Notes under the pieces: generated by a model
Database searches by the model: none
The model's input: the letters and a program-made list of their open reading frames with translations, nothing else
What the model was told of the DNA's origin: nothing
Assembly (NCBI RefSeq): GCF_019578655.1
Contig: NC_063256.1
Location: forward strand, 372,001 to 436,000
Source: Ricinus communis
Lineage: Eukaryota > Streptophyta > Magnoliopsida > Malpighiales > Euphorbiaceae
Direction: 5' to 3'
Length of the DNA stretch: 64,000 nt
Shown here: one piece after another, positions 48,479 to 59,900 of the stretch
How positions within the stretch are numbered: the stretch's first letter is position 1
Layout of the letters: every line of letters starts with the position of its first letter
Program-made: the position numbers and the translations under genes

Positions 48479-49810
48479 ATGCAGCTCTCTTTGGCGCCTT
48501 CAATACCACGCTCACTCCCTTCGACACACTTAAAGATACAGTGCTGCACTCTCACTCAACCTATAAAACTCGACAAGAAGTCTATGGAGATCAACCATCC
48601 TCTCAAGAATTGGGAACACTTCCTTGACCCAGTTCTCAACGACTCAGTGTCGTCCTGCTCTGCCTCTCGAAGACCCGTTAAACTGGGCAGCAAATGGATG
48701 GAATATCAAGGTATTCGAAACTGGGAAGGTTTACTCGACCCTCTCGATGATAATTTACGTGCAGAGATTCTCCGATACGGAAACTTTGTTGAAGCAGCAT
48801 ACAATTCTTTCGACTTTGATCCTTCATCACCTGCCTATGCCACCTGCCGCTTCCCAAAAAGTACATTGCTCGAGCGGTCTGGTTTGCCTCAAACCGGTTA
48901 CCGGTTAACCAAACACTTACGTGCTACCTCAGGTATCCAACTGCCACGTTGGATAGAAAAAGCCCCAAGCTGGGTGGCAACTCAGTCTAGCTGGATGGGC
49001 TACGTGGCAGTCTGTCAAGACAAGGAGGAGATTTCAAGGTTAGGACGACGGGATGTGGTGATTTCTTACAGAGGTACTGCTACTTGCCTCGAATGGCTCG
49101 AAAATTTACGAGCCACCCTCGCTAACATACCTGATGCGGATTCTGACACAAAGATGAGCAGCCCTTGTTCATGCGGACCAATGGTGGAAAGTGGATTTTT
49201 AAGCCTTTATACTTCTAGAACAGCAATGGGCCCAAGCCTCCAAGAAATGGTCCGCGAAGAAATCCAAAGACTTCTACAATCTTACGGCGACGAGCCTCTT
49301 AGCTTAACCATAACAGGCCACAGTCTTGGTGCTGCTCTAGCAATTCTCACTGCTTATGACATCAAAACTACATTCAGAAGTGCACCGCTTGTCACCGTCA
49401 TATCTTTTGGCGGTCCGCGAGTCGGAAACAGGAGCTTCCGACAACATTTAGAAAAACAAGGCACGAAAGTGCTTCGTATTGTGAATTCTGATGATCTAAT
49501 AACAAAAGTACCTGGTTTTGTAATCGATGGAGACAATGACAATGAGAATGAAGTTATAAAGAAGAGAGACGTGAACATCGCCGGAATTCCAGGCTGGATC
49601 CAGAAAAGAGTGGAGGAGACACAGTGGGCATATGCGGAGGTCGGAAAAGAACTCAGATTGAGTAGCAAAGACTCTCCGTACATAAATAGTGTGAATGTAG
49701 CCACGTGCCATGAGCTGAAAACGTACCTACACTTGGTGAATGGATTTGTAAGCTCATCTTGTCCATTTAGAGCAACCGCCAAGAGAGTCCTTGGCAAACA
49801 TACTAGATAA
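48479..49810 (+). CDS. Chloroplastic phospholipase A1 class I, DAD1-like lipase (copy 2)
   Basis: Intronless, 443 residues, with the same layout as the copy at 18468: a Ser-rich N-terminus suited to plastid import, then a lipase class 3 domain with GHSLG (Ser282) and equivalents of Asp342 and His414. I chose the ATG at 48479 because it aligns with the copy 1 start. The frame stays open back to an ATG at 48266, but that lies just upstream of the TATA box and would not be transcribed from it. Relative to copy 1 there is a net loss of three residues in the first 20, scattered N-terminal changes, and very few changes after about residue 80. Both copies have intact catalytic motifs, so both are probably active. 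Confidence 0.92.
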   Translation: MQLSLAPSIPRSLPSTHLKIQCCTLTQPIKLDKKSMEINHPLKNWEHFLDPVLNDSVSSCSASRRPVKLGSKWMEYQGIRNWEGLLDPLDDNLRAEILRYGNFVEAAYNSFDFDPSSPAYATCRFPKSTLLERSGLPQTGYRLTKHLRATSGIQLPRWIEKAPSWVATQSSWMGYVAVCQDKEEISRLGRRDVVISYRGTATCLEWLENLRATLANIPDADSDTKMSSPCSCGPMVESGFLSLYTSRTAMGPSLQEMVREEIQRLLQSYGDEPLSLTITGHSLGAALAILTAYDIKTTFRSAPLVTVISFGGPRVGNRSFRQHLEKQGTKVLRIVNSDDLITKVPGFVIDGDNDNENEVIKKRDVNIAGIPGWIQKRVEETQWAYAEVGKELRLSSKDSPYINSVNVATCHELKTYLHLVNGFVSSSCPFRATAKRVLGKHTR

Positions 49811-49985
49811 GAAAATAAGAAAATGATCAGTTAGAGTAGGGTTCTTAGCAACAAAGAGAGGTAGCAGATAGAAGGTGCCAAAAATGGCGTCCGTACAGCA
49901 TGACCCTTTTTTTGTACATAGATTGCCTGTCAATAGTCTTTTCTAACAAAACTACTATCGTTCCATTATTCACTGGAGAAATAAA
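49811..49985 (+). other. 3' flank of lipase copy 2
   Basis: Matches 19809-19975 with indels; similarity ends near 'ttattcactggag'. This marks the right edge of the duplicated block. Confidence 0.55.
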
Positions 49986-51419
49986 ATGCGCAGTGCACAA
50001 CCCTTCTTTGTACTTAGATTATGCCTTTTATACTTCCCCTTGTTAATTGATTCAAAACGCCGTTTCCTTAAAGGAATGAGGGCTGTATCTTTCACATGTT
50101 TCAAGTACTGCAGGATTTCATTGCCTGAATATATCAGCATGAAGGATTTTTCTTTTATTGCAAAATTGTACAAGACAGTAAGTGTCTATCATTTGGATGG
50201 TTATATTTTCTCGTTATTTCGTTTAAGCAACCTTTGCAATGTTACTCTGGTTTCAGTATTTCAGTTCTTCGCCCATATGCTTTTGGTGCTGATTTCTTGT
50301 AATTGGTTTGGTTAATTAGAAGGACTTGATTGTTTGTAGGAAGATCTTAAATACGTACCAATAAGTGGTCTCATCCTGTTATTCAGTTCAATACAGGTGT
50401 CTTATGGTGACAATTTCACAGTCTCTACAGGGGAAGTGATAGTAATGATATTAACATTAATGTTAGAAATTATAGTCAACATCTTGTTATTTTTGCTGCG
50501 TTCTTGCCTTGACAGACCCCACAAGTAGCTCGTCTTTCTCCTGGTCACCGACTGGCCATTTATGTATTGTATAGTTGATTACAGGTTTTGGACCCATTTT
50601 CTCAGCTTCGAGCCAGAGTACAGTTGATGGGAGCTTCGGCGACCTTTTCTTATGCGTTTCATATTTCCTTTCATTTTCTTCTTCAATTTCTTTTTCTTGG
50701 GTGCAATTTGTATTTAGTTTTATTTTGATTACAAAATTTTAATTTGTTTCATTTCAATTATTTAATTTTAATTTTGATTACGACTTAATTACTTTATCAA
50801 TATAAAGTTCACATCAATTTTTTATTTGTGAAATGGCTAAACTGAAATAATAATATTATTGATTGATTATAAAATAAAATAAATTAAAATTTTATAATTA
50901 AAATAAAATCAAATACTTATGTCACTTTTTTAGCTCACTTTAGTTCTTACATTTTCTTATCCTAATAGAAATTTGCTATTCATATCTCAGTTATATAACT
51001 AAATTAATTTGTCCTTTTTGCTGCCTGTTCACTTTGGTCCATGACTGAGACATTACAGAATTAGAATGGCCAACTGTTCATATGCGATTGATTCATTTAC
51101 ATTTCATTCTAAAGATCTTTTTTTTTAAGAAAAAATTATAAAAAACTTACATGCTTCAAATAAATGAATATATTAAGTAGTGTAATTTCAAACGGGCTAA
51201 TTGCAGATAAAACTATTAAATTTTAGTGTTTTATAAATTTAAAAAATCTTTTAATTTTTCAATGTCAGAATAAATTTTATAATTTTTACAATTCAAAGAT
51301 ATAATATTGTGCATCGGGTTGGATTGGGCTACTCCACCCGAATATTTCATAAAAAATCCCAGCTTCGTCCAGTCGCAAATATAAAATGAAGGGTTTTAAT
51401 TTTTAAAAATATTATAATG
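49986..51419. other. Intergenic with one MITE
   Basis: A 109-residue ORF at 49986-50315 has no recognisable domain. It begins right where lipase similarity stops, so it is probably chance. The foldback MITE at 50709-50922 lies here. Confidence 0.4.
50709..50922. mobile_element. Foldback MITE, copy 3
   Basis: The left arm 'tatttagttttattttgatt' continues into 'acaaaattttaatttg'. It is mirrored by the right arm, whose reverse complement reads 'tatttgattttattttaatt' then 'ataaaattttaattta'. Same family as 13871-14110. Confidence 0.6.
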
Positions 51420-51570
51420 TGTTACGAGATACATACTATGTATATATTACTAATTATACTGTATACTGTATAGTGGTATGTGTACATACTAAAGGGTAGG
51501 GTTGAGACCCTATATATATGTTGTTTTGTTTCAATGAAAGGAGAGGGGAAAAATAATATTCTTCTCAACA
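51420..51570 (+). repeat. Copia 5' LTR (151 bp)
   Basis: Starts TG and ends CA. It contains a TATA-like 'ccctatatatatg' near 51511 and a purine-rich 'aaggagaggggaaaaa' downstream. It is unusually short for a pol-bearing copia element. Confidence 0.92.
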
Positions 51571-51643
51571 TAGTATCAGAGCAACGTGAGCAGCGCAACG
51601 GAAGCGTGGAGGACTCTTAACCCACAGGTCCCGGATTCGATCC
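51571..51643 (+). other. Primer-binding site and initiator-tRNA-Met-like leader
   Basis: TAGTATCAGAGC (51571-51582) is the primer-binding site, one base off the usual TGGTATCAGAGC. It is followed at 51590-51643 by sequence aligning without gaps to the D-arm through T-arm of plant initiator tRNA-Met, with shared pieces 'cggaagcgtgg' and 'taacccacaggtccc'. The anticodon loop reads CTCTTAA instead of CCCATAA. There is no 3' acceptor strand, so it is not a tRNA gene. Confidence 0.7.
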
Positions 51644-51745
51644 AAAGGAAATACAGTTTATTTTGAGGTCCAAGAAGTTTCTTTTTTGAGACGCATAACA
51701 CACTCAAAACCCTAATTTTTTTTTTCTTTATGCTATTTTGGGGAT

Positions 51746-52243
51746 ATGGCAGATGGCGGCGAAAAATCTTCTTCCAGCCATTCTGTTGGAAGCGATAGGA
51801 AGATTGATGTGTTCTTCTTAGGGTCCTCGGATAATCCTGGTAATCTCATCACTCCGATTCAGTTGAATAGAGACAACTACGATGAATGGGCGAGGGCAGT
51901 TCGCACAGCTTTGCGAGCGAAGCGAAAGTTTAGGTTCTTGGATGGCAGTGTCGAGAAGCCCGCGGAGAACGATGCCAAACTGGATGATTGGTACACCGTG
52001 CACTCGATGCTGGTGGCTTGGCTTATGAACACGATCGAGTCTTCGATTCGAACGACGCTTTCGTTCTATGAAGATGCTCGTGAGTTGTGGGTTGCTCTAG
52101 AGAGGTGATTCTGTGTGGTTAATGGCACACGTATCTGTCAATTGAAGAAATCTCTGGCTGAGTGTAAGCAAGGCAAAACAGAATCGGTGGCTTCGTATTT
52201 TGGGCGGCTGAGTAAGATCTTTGACGAATTGTTGCTGCAAGAG
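51746..52243 (+). pseudogene. Copia gag, N-terminal part
   Basis: MADGGEKSSSSHSVGSDRKI starts a typical gag with LITPIQLNRDNYDEWARAV and KRKFRFLDGSVEKP. A TGA at 52106-52108 interrupts ER*FCVVNG, most simply CGA to TGA. The frame continues through QLKKSLAECKQGKTESVASY and FGRLSKIFDELLLQE, where gag homology stops. The downstream zinc knuckle is absent. Confidence 0.88.
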
Positions 52244-53634
52244 TTGCCTTCTGGGAAGAAAGCTCTAGGTAGTCAACGAATATATACAGAGAAACGAGAT
52301 GCAGACGGAAATTTAGTGAGATTAAAGGCAAGGCTTGTGGTATTTGGAAACCATCAGGTAGAAGGTATTGACTATACCGAGACTTTTGCTCCTGTGGCGA
52401 AAATGGTGACAATACGAACATTTCTAGCTGTTGCAACGATCAAGAATTGGGATGTACATCATATGGATGTTCACAATGCCTTTCTTTATGGTGATCTGGA
52501 AGAAGAAGTTTACATAAGGATACCTCCGGGATTTGGAAAAAGTGACAATAGAAATGTGGTGTGTCGAATAAAGAAGTCGTTGTATGGCTTAAAATAGGCG
52601 CCTAGATGTTGGTTTGCTAAACTAACATCGGCACTAAAGAGTTATGGCTTTAAATAGTCTTATTCGGACTACTCTTTGTTTACAATGACCAAGGGTAAAA
52701 TCCAGATTAATATTCTTATGTATGTGGATGATATGATAATTGCAGGAAACGATAAAGTGGAATTAGCAGTGTTCAAGGATTATCTTGAAAAGTGCTTTAA
52801 AATGAAGGATTTGGGACCTTTGAAATATTTTCTTGGGTTAGAGGTAGCGCGGAGTAGGAAGGTATTTTTATGTGTCAACGGAAGTATGCATTAGATATTA
52901 TATCTGAGTCGGTTCTGTTGGGGTCAAAGCTAGTAGAATTTCCTATGGAGTCTAATCATACATTATCGTTAGCTAGTGGGAGACTGCTAGAAAATGCAGA
53001 GCGATACAGGCGGATGGTGGGACGACTTATTTATCTCGGTATGACTAGGCCGGATTTGGCGTACTCTGTTCACATTTTATCTTAATTTCTGCAGGATCCA
53101 CGGGAAGAACATTGGGATGCTGCTTTGAGAGTTGTTCGTTATTTGAAGAAGAACCCGGGGCAAGGTGTATTGTTGAGGGCAGACAGTGAGTTGAGTTTGG
53201 AAGGATGGTGTGACTCAGATTGGGCTAGTTGCCCGTTATCCCACAGATCGCTGAGTGGATGGTTTGTGTTACTTGGTTATTCTCCAATCTCCTGGAAAAC
53301 CAAGAAGCAACACACTGTGTCACGCTCATCGGCAGAGGCAGAATATCGTTCAATGGCGTCTATTACGTGTGAATTAAAATGGTTAAAGCAACTCCTCGGA
53401 GATTTAGGAGTTTAGCATAAGAAGGGAATGAGACTCTATTATGACAGTCAGTCGGCTTTGTATATTGCTCACAATCCTGTTTTTCATAAGCGCACTAAAC
53501 ATATAGAAGTCGATTGCCACTTTGTTAGAGATACAATTTTAGAGGGCTTGATTGATCCATCGTATGTATCTACAAAGGTTCAGTTAGCAGAAATATTCAC
53601 GAAGGCCTTGAGAAAGTCACAGTTTGAATTTTGA
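52244..53634 (+). pseudogene. Copia reverse transcriptase/RNase H joined to gag
   Basis: From LPSGKKALGSQ the sequence is reverse transcriptase: RLKARLVVFGNHQVEGIDYT, FAPVAKMVTIRTFLAV, MDVHNAFLYGDLEEEVYIRI, the catalytic YVDDMIIA, then RNase H (GWCDSDWASCPLSHRS, SRSSAEAEYRSMA). Stops at 52595 (YGLK*APR), 52655 (YGFK*SYS) and 53083, plus a shift at about 52870, break it; the first two replace Gln. There is no protease or integrase between this and gag. Confidence 0.9.
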
Positions 53635-53682
53635 TTGGCTAAATTGGGCGTCCAAAATTTACACGCTCCAACTTGAGGGGGG

Positions 53683-53832
53683 TGTTACGAGATACATACT
53701 ATGTATATGTATACTAGTTATACTGTATACTGTATAGTGGCGTGTGTATATACCAAAGGGTAGGGTTGAGACCCTATATATATTGTTTTGTTTCAATAAA
53801 AGGAGAGGGGAAAAATAATATACTTCTCAACA
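53683..53832 (+). repeat. Copia 3' LTR (150 bp)
   Basis: Matches 51420-51570 with about nine substitutions and small indels. It is preceded by 'cttgagggggg' and followed by the TAATG duplication. Confidence 0.92.
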
Positions 53833-56800
53833 TAATGATTTCTTAATTCTTATAAATAGATATGGTATTTAAATATTGAATTCTTTAAACACAATTCAAT
53901 AAAACAAATAAACAGCAAATTTAATTATAATAAAAAAGAATAAAAATGTAAGATTCTTAATAGTTTAATTGTAATAAGGAAAGTACACATTTAATTAAAA
54001 TAAGAATATAAAAGTAATAAATAGAAAGGGCAAAATATTCATTAGTAGGGTATCGAATTGCACAATTTTAAAGAAAAACACACATGTCTGTTTAGACTTT
54101 ATCTATCAATTCAAACTTTGTAGAATAAACTTTGGCTAGAATCTCACAATTCTATCAACGCAAGTAAATTAATATATTGGTTTTTTGTCTGTTTTTAGCC
54201 GTTTTTTCTTCTTCTTCTTCTTCTTTAAATTGACTTGAGGTATGATATATACTGATACTTGTAAAAGTGGCCACTGGCAAAGTCCAACACGAGATGAGTT
54301 TTTCTTTTTCATTCAATACTAAAAATGAATATATATTACATATATATAGAGAGAGATATATGTATATGGTGAAAAGTTCATCTCCCTCACGTAGTTATCA
54401 GAATTTTGCAGTTTCAGTTGCAGCCAGAGAGGAGATTTGGATTGATTGGATATATGTATGTGGTAACCACAAACAAAAAAGGCATTTCAATCAACAACCA
54501 GATACGCTACGACCTGGACTTCCTATGGAATATGGATGTGTCCCTTTCTCCAAAAATACAACCACCTACTCTTACTCTTAACTTTAACTGCCTACCTTGA
54601 TAGACAGTTTTCATACTGAATTTTAGAAACGGCCATTCGCTCTCGTTAATACACTCCTCTCTAGCTGCTATTTTTTGGAAAGAAAGTTATGGATGGAATA
54701 TATTAGGATCCCGCGCAGAAATAGCAACAGTCTTTTCTATCTTAAACTAAAGTATTAAATTTGAGCTTTCAAATATGGAACTGAAGTAAAACATTCTAAA
54801 AATAGTAATACAATTTATAAAATATAGTTATATTTTTGTAGTGAGTTATTATATTTATTTTAAAAATTATGAAAACAAACAAGTTAATTTTAAGTTTATG
54901 GCTAAGTTATTAAGTGAAAGTGAAGTTGATGCAGCAAGTAACACGCAGAGGAATGAGCCGATAACGATTCACAAGTGCATGTGCTTGTAATTATACATAG
55001 AACAGAAAAAAAGAACCGGAACCGAGTCGGATACGTGTGACGGTCTAGTGGATTTAGATATTAGAGCAAGCACAAGATCAACCGCATATCTCTTTTACCT
55101 TCTTCCATTTTGTTTTCAGGAAAAAACCAGAAAAAGGAAAATTAAGAATTGTAGGTAAGAAACATGTGCAAAATGCTCAACCTTTTTGACCACACAGAAA
55201 AATAAATTAATATAAAAAAGAAAAAGGAATATGTAGGTATATTAAAAAGACTGCAGCACTTATGCTTGCTCTCCGTCCCACTATATATAAATATTATCTC
55301 TTCTCTTCTCTTCAATCACTGTCAAGAGTCTCCGTAGTAAAAATGAAGATAAGCTGTGAGAATCAATAATAAGACCGAGTTTCTAATGAAATGGGTATTG
55401 CCAACTTCTTCCAATAATGAGCCGCAATTCTTATTTCCAATTCTCCATCAATCAGATTTGGAGTCGGTGCTCTTCTTATTCTTCATGCATCCCATTATCT
55501 TACTACTTTTTTGTCCATATATTTGGCGTCAAATCATTTTCTATACATTTTTAGTTAGGCTTTTGATTTTAGTACCTCCTTATTTTTTTAATATTTAAAT
55601 ACTATTGGAATGTAATTTCATTGAAGGTGTTCATATATTCAGAATATAAATATTTAAATGAAATGAAGATATTTTCTAAGTTGAATTGAAAGAGTAAAAA
55701 AAAAAAAATTACAAATATATAAATTAAATTTGAAACTTAAAATAATTAAATATGGTTAACAATTTTATAACCAATGAGCCGCAAAGACAGACGAGATGTA
55801 GCTCCGTCCATAATTTAGGTTTGAAGTTGGTAATTTGAGAGTGAAGAATCAAGAATTAGTAGTATCCTTGGACGGTGAATGATGATACTAAACTGCGAGC
55901 TCACGTCCGAAGACTTATGCACTCAAAACTGTATTATATGGGCCATTAATTGGCAGAAAAAACAATAAGAAATTAATCATGTGCACTACTCTTATAACAC
56001 GACAGTTCTGTACAAAAAGGAAGATCCTCAAAGTAATCATTGTATAGTAATTGGTAAGATCGGATAGGTTGTCTCCTGGATCCCTCCCCCAATGATTCAA
56101 GGCTGAGTGGGACAAAAGATTCTACAGTATCATAATTACTGATCTGGCCTAACTTATAGTAAAAGATTTCACCTTATAAAGTAGCATACTGGTGTACAAA
56201 AACAGGGCTTAGCGGTCATTACATCTAACATATTCCGTAGCCTACCTCTTAACCTAACATTTCAAACAAAACCATTTCCCAATTATACCATCGGCCAATT
56301 ACCAGGAAATAGATCTTCTGTTTTTTCGAGCAATATTTTTTGGACTTTTTAATAAATAAATTCTATACTCAAATTTATTTATTTTTTCATTATGACAAAA
56401 CTACTACTAATTCAAATACTTTCTTTTTCTTTCATCTTTTTGTTCCTTCATTTCTTCTCTTTCTTTTTCTTTCTTGTCTCTTAAAAGTCTAAGATAATTC
56501 CTAAAAGAAATCTACATTTATCACATATCGCATTAAATAAAAAATTCATTTGTAAATCCAATCCAGAAAATAAAATTAAAAAAATTCATTTACGAACCAA
56601 ACAAAAATATTGTCGGATTTGAACCAAATACAAAGTTAATCGCTAAATATCACATGATCGAACTTTAAACTGGCATTAAAGGAAATAACTCAACTTTCAT
56701 CGTTTTCTTAAAAAAAAAAATCTACGAGGGCTCTATTTTAGTGAAATTGTAGACGTGATAAGCATATACAAGCATTCAACCATCCCAACTTGGGACTACG

Positions 56801-56982
56801 AAACTCAGGGTCAAATTTGGTTCGTTCTATCTACGGAAACCAAAGAAATTAAAAGACATGCAAGTTTAGTATATACTTTCGTAATGAAAAACTGTTAATT
56901 TTTTTTTTTTTTTTTGTGAAAGAATGGAAAAGAAAAGAAAAATAATTTACTGACAAGCCATCACCATCTATACAAGTTCAGG
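53833..56982. other. Intergenic, no confident gene
   Basis: AT-rich. A good TATA-like box ('ctatatataaatatt', about 55282) is followed by a CT-rich leader-like stretch but no ORF I can support (an 80-residue ORF at 55356 is hydrophobic and unrecognised). Small ORFs at 54267-54600 are also unsupported. Confidence 0.45.
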
Positions 56983-59900
56983 TTAGTTACGGTTTCTAAG
57001 ACCATCTAGGTCTTTCAACTGAGCTTTTATCCAATTGTGCTCATGCCGCAATCTCTCCAGCTGCCCCTCAACCATGAACATCTCGTCCTTAAGGTGGTGA
57101 ATTCGCCTCTCCAGCCACGCCACAGCTTCAGTTGATCGGTCACCCATTGAACTACCCATGCCACCCATGTAGTACTCTCCCGGAGAAGCCACCTGAACAG
57201 TTTGCGGTCTGTTTAACAGGACAAGTATGCTCACCTGCAGATAAACATGAAGAAGTCACAATACATGATGCTGATGTAATAATGACGCCGTCAATTCAGA
57301 TGAAAGCTCATTTACAGGAATAACGCCAGACTGAACACATTGAAAGGGTAAAAACTAGAACATGCAATCTAGAAGGAAAGATGCGAACCAACAGATTTTA
57401 GCCATTCAGATTATAAAGGAAGAGTACCATCGAGAGTGTAATTGCATGGTGAAACATGGAAGATGTGTGGAATTATTGAACTGTAATTGTAAGAGGAGGA
57501 AGGAACTCGGCAGACAAATAGACAATGCTGCAGTTTGTAAGGTACATTGCTGCACATCTAATTTAAGTATATTTAAGAATGCACAATGCGTACGCAATTG
57601 CAAGTTTCTCAGAAGCGTGCTCAACCAAGCAAATATCATGCTAGATTGAAGCGATCGGGAAGAATAACTGCATGATGATAAAAAAAGCTTATGCTGCGCA
57701 TGTACGTACCTGCATCAGGAAGATTACAACGAATGCAACAACTAATATCAGGGAAACTTGGCTCTGACTTCTCAAAAATGTAGAGAATCTCGTTGCATAT
57801 TCTCTCAACAAGGATGCAACCGCTGTAGCATTCGTGAAATTCTCTTGCACAAGGTCACCAACCCGTTCATTCACGTCCAAGGAACCGGACATCTGCGCTA
57901 TCCTTCCACGGTCATTTGACTGGCTTGATTTTTCTGAAGTTTCCACACTTCTCAGTGCAACTTCCGTATGAACTTCAACATTCTGAATCACATTAGGACC
58001 TTCTGCTCAAGTAAATGAGAATATTACAAACTAAAATTAGTGATGAGTTATTTGAAAAAGTGGCCAAAGTATTAAACATTAAGTGCATAAGAAGCTCGTT
58101 TTAATTCATTGGTGCTCTTTCAACCTTCTCGTCTTTCAAGGTTCTTCTGCTTCAGCAATTCATGTGCCTGAGAGTCACAACTAAGATAAGCAACTAAGAT
58201 AAGCAACAAAAGTAACATGTAGCTAGAAGAGAGCAAACAGTACCATATTTATCCATGTTGCATAAGCTTCACGACATTCTTCCAAGGTAGATTGCACTAT
58301 CTTCCCTGTAACAGTGTGGAGACACTTGGTATAAAATCCATCCATGCCAGTTCACGTTTTATGAAAGTGTTGATATAAGAATGTTTAAGAAACCATAAAC
58401 CATATCATATAGAAGATTAAACAGGAAATTTTGACAGTTGAAAACATGAAAAGCAGCAATTTTCTTTCGAGCATATGTAAATTTATCTTGTAGTGGTATA
58501 TTTTGTGCACCATCAGAATCACGTAGAAGATGGCCATTGGTGATAAACAGAAAAACCTTTAAAGACAGTTTTCTTGCTGAATGCCACATCTACATATATC
58601 TGCAACAGGCAGCCTTCATTTGATTCATCAGCATCTTTGACTACATCCCAGAGCCCCTATATTAAAACCAGAAGCATATCAAGAAGGAATTTCAATAGAT
58701 TTCTGGAAGCTTTAGCTTCATGAAATACATTATGTATTTAATAGGTATATGAATAAATCAACCACCAAGATGCAACAAAATCTTGGCCATACCATGACTT
58801 CATGATTCCAAAGGTCTCCATTTCTCAACATCACACTCCAACAGACAAATAACTATACATTTTTCCTTTCATTATAGTACATTTATCCTTGACCCATTTT
58901 GACAATGTCATGACTCCATTCTATTTCACAAATAGCATTTCCACATTGCTTTCAAAAATAGAAATTCTAAGACATTTTGAGAGCACATATAGAAAAGAGG
59001 GGAAGCCAAATTTTTCCAGCATATGCCACTATGCTCAGCACTGTTTTGTACCTCAACGCGAAAATAATCTCCATAGGGTACATCATTGATTTCTTGTGAT
59101 GTCTCAATAACCAAATGACTGGCAAAAAGCAAAAGTAAAGAGGTTACAAAACAGGACAAAGAAACAGGTTAAATCAGAGATATTAATTTAGTTCTCATTC
59201 AAATTTGGGAAGGCCCAGAGACCAGAGGGGTTTACAAATAATAATTTATGATTTCTCACTAACTCTTCATTTTTTAGTTTTAATTAGTTTCCAATAGAAG
59301 AAAGTTAAGCTCGTCTTACTATTTAGGGAACTAGAAGATAATCCAAATGGACCAAATCTAAGCAGGTAATGGTCTAATACTAATTACAAGATATTTACTG
59401 CTTACTGGCTGACTTTGGGTCTGTATTATTACCATTTCCATGCTAAAAAGATGCTGATGATATTGACCTCTGATTTTGTCTGTTATCTTTCCTTTGCCTC
59501 ACGTTTATAGGCTCTACTATGGAAAGACATGACAATAATCCAACCAAAGAAAATTAGTTTGTAGCATACACTAGAACCCATGCTGGCACATGGTTGCCAT
59601 TCCCAGTCCTGTGGCTGGGTAAAAACAAGAACAGTTAACTCCCAACACAACCTCTAAGCTAAAAGGGACAACTATAAACCAACAGAGTCTTCCCACCTCA
59701 AAATGGAAAAAGTTCGGCACTGCATTCAACCAACTATAAATCATCCACCCTACTGGTGTCGGTTTTTTGTGGTGTAGTTATGAAGCATACATATAGCAAG
59801 CAACTCAGCCCAAAATATAAACTAGCAGCATGTGCTCATGGCCCAAGGACCATTTAGAATACACCTAAATAAAGTCACGCTAAAGAAGATGGATGCCGGA

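Larger units (their letters stand above)
51420..53832 (+). mobile_element. Short, internally deleted Ty1/copia retrotransposon
   Basis: Total length is about 2.4 kb. LTRs at 51420-51570 and 53683-53832 start TGTTACGAG and end CTCAACA. Both sides are flanked by the 5-bp duplication TAATG (51415-51419 and 53833-53837), proving insertion as a unit. The primer-binding site follows the 5' LTR and a G-rich polypurine tract (53672-53682) precedes the 3' LTR. Inside, gag runs straight into reverse transcriptase, and the zinc knuckle, protease and integrase are missing. The LTRs differ at roughly nine places plus small indels, so the insertion is not recent. Confidence 0.93.

Noticed and set aside
49986..50315. 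109-residue ORF after lipase copy 2
   Set aside because: Hydrophobic chance ORF in an AT-rich region with no domain; starts exactly where the duplicated 3' flank ends.
51590..51643. Functional tRNA gene
   Set aside because: No 3' acceptor strand, mismatched anticodon stem, and location inside a retroelement leader; reported instead as a tRNA-like leader.
57406..57649. Cys-rich ORFs in both directions between the last two VAD1 exons
   Set aside because: They lie in an intron and show no recognisable domain.
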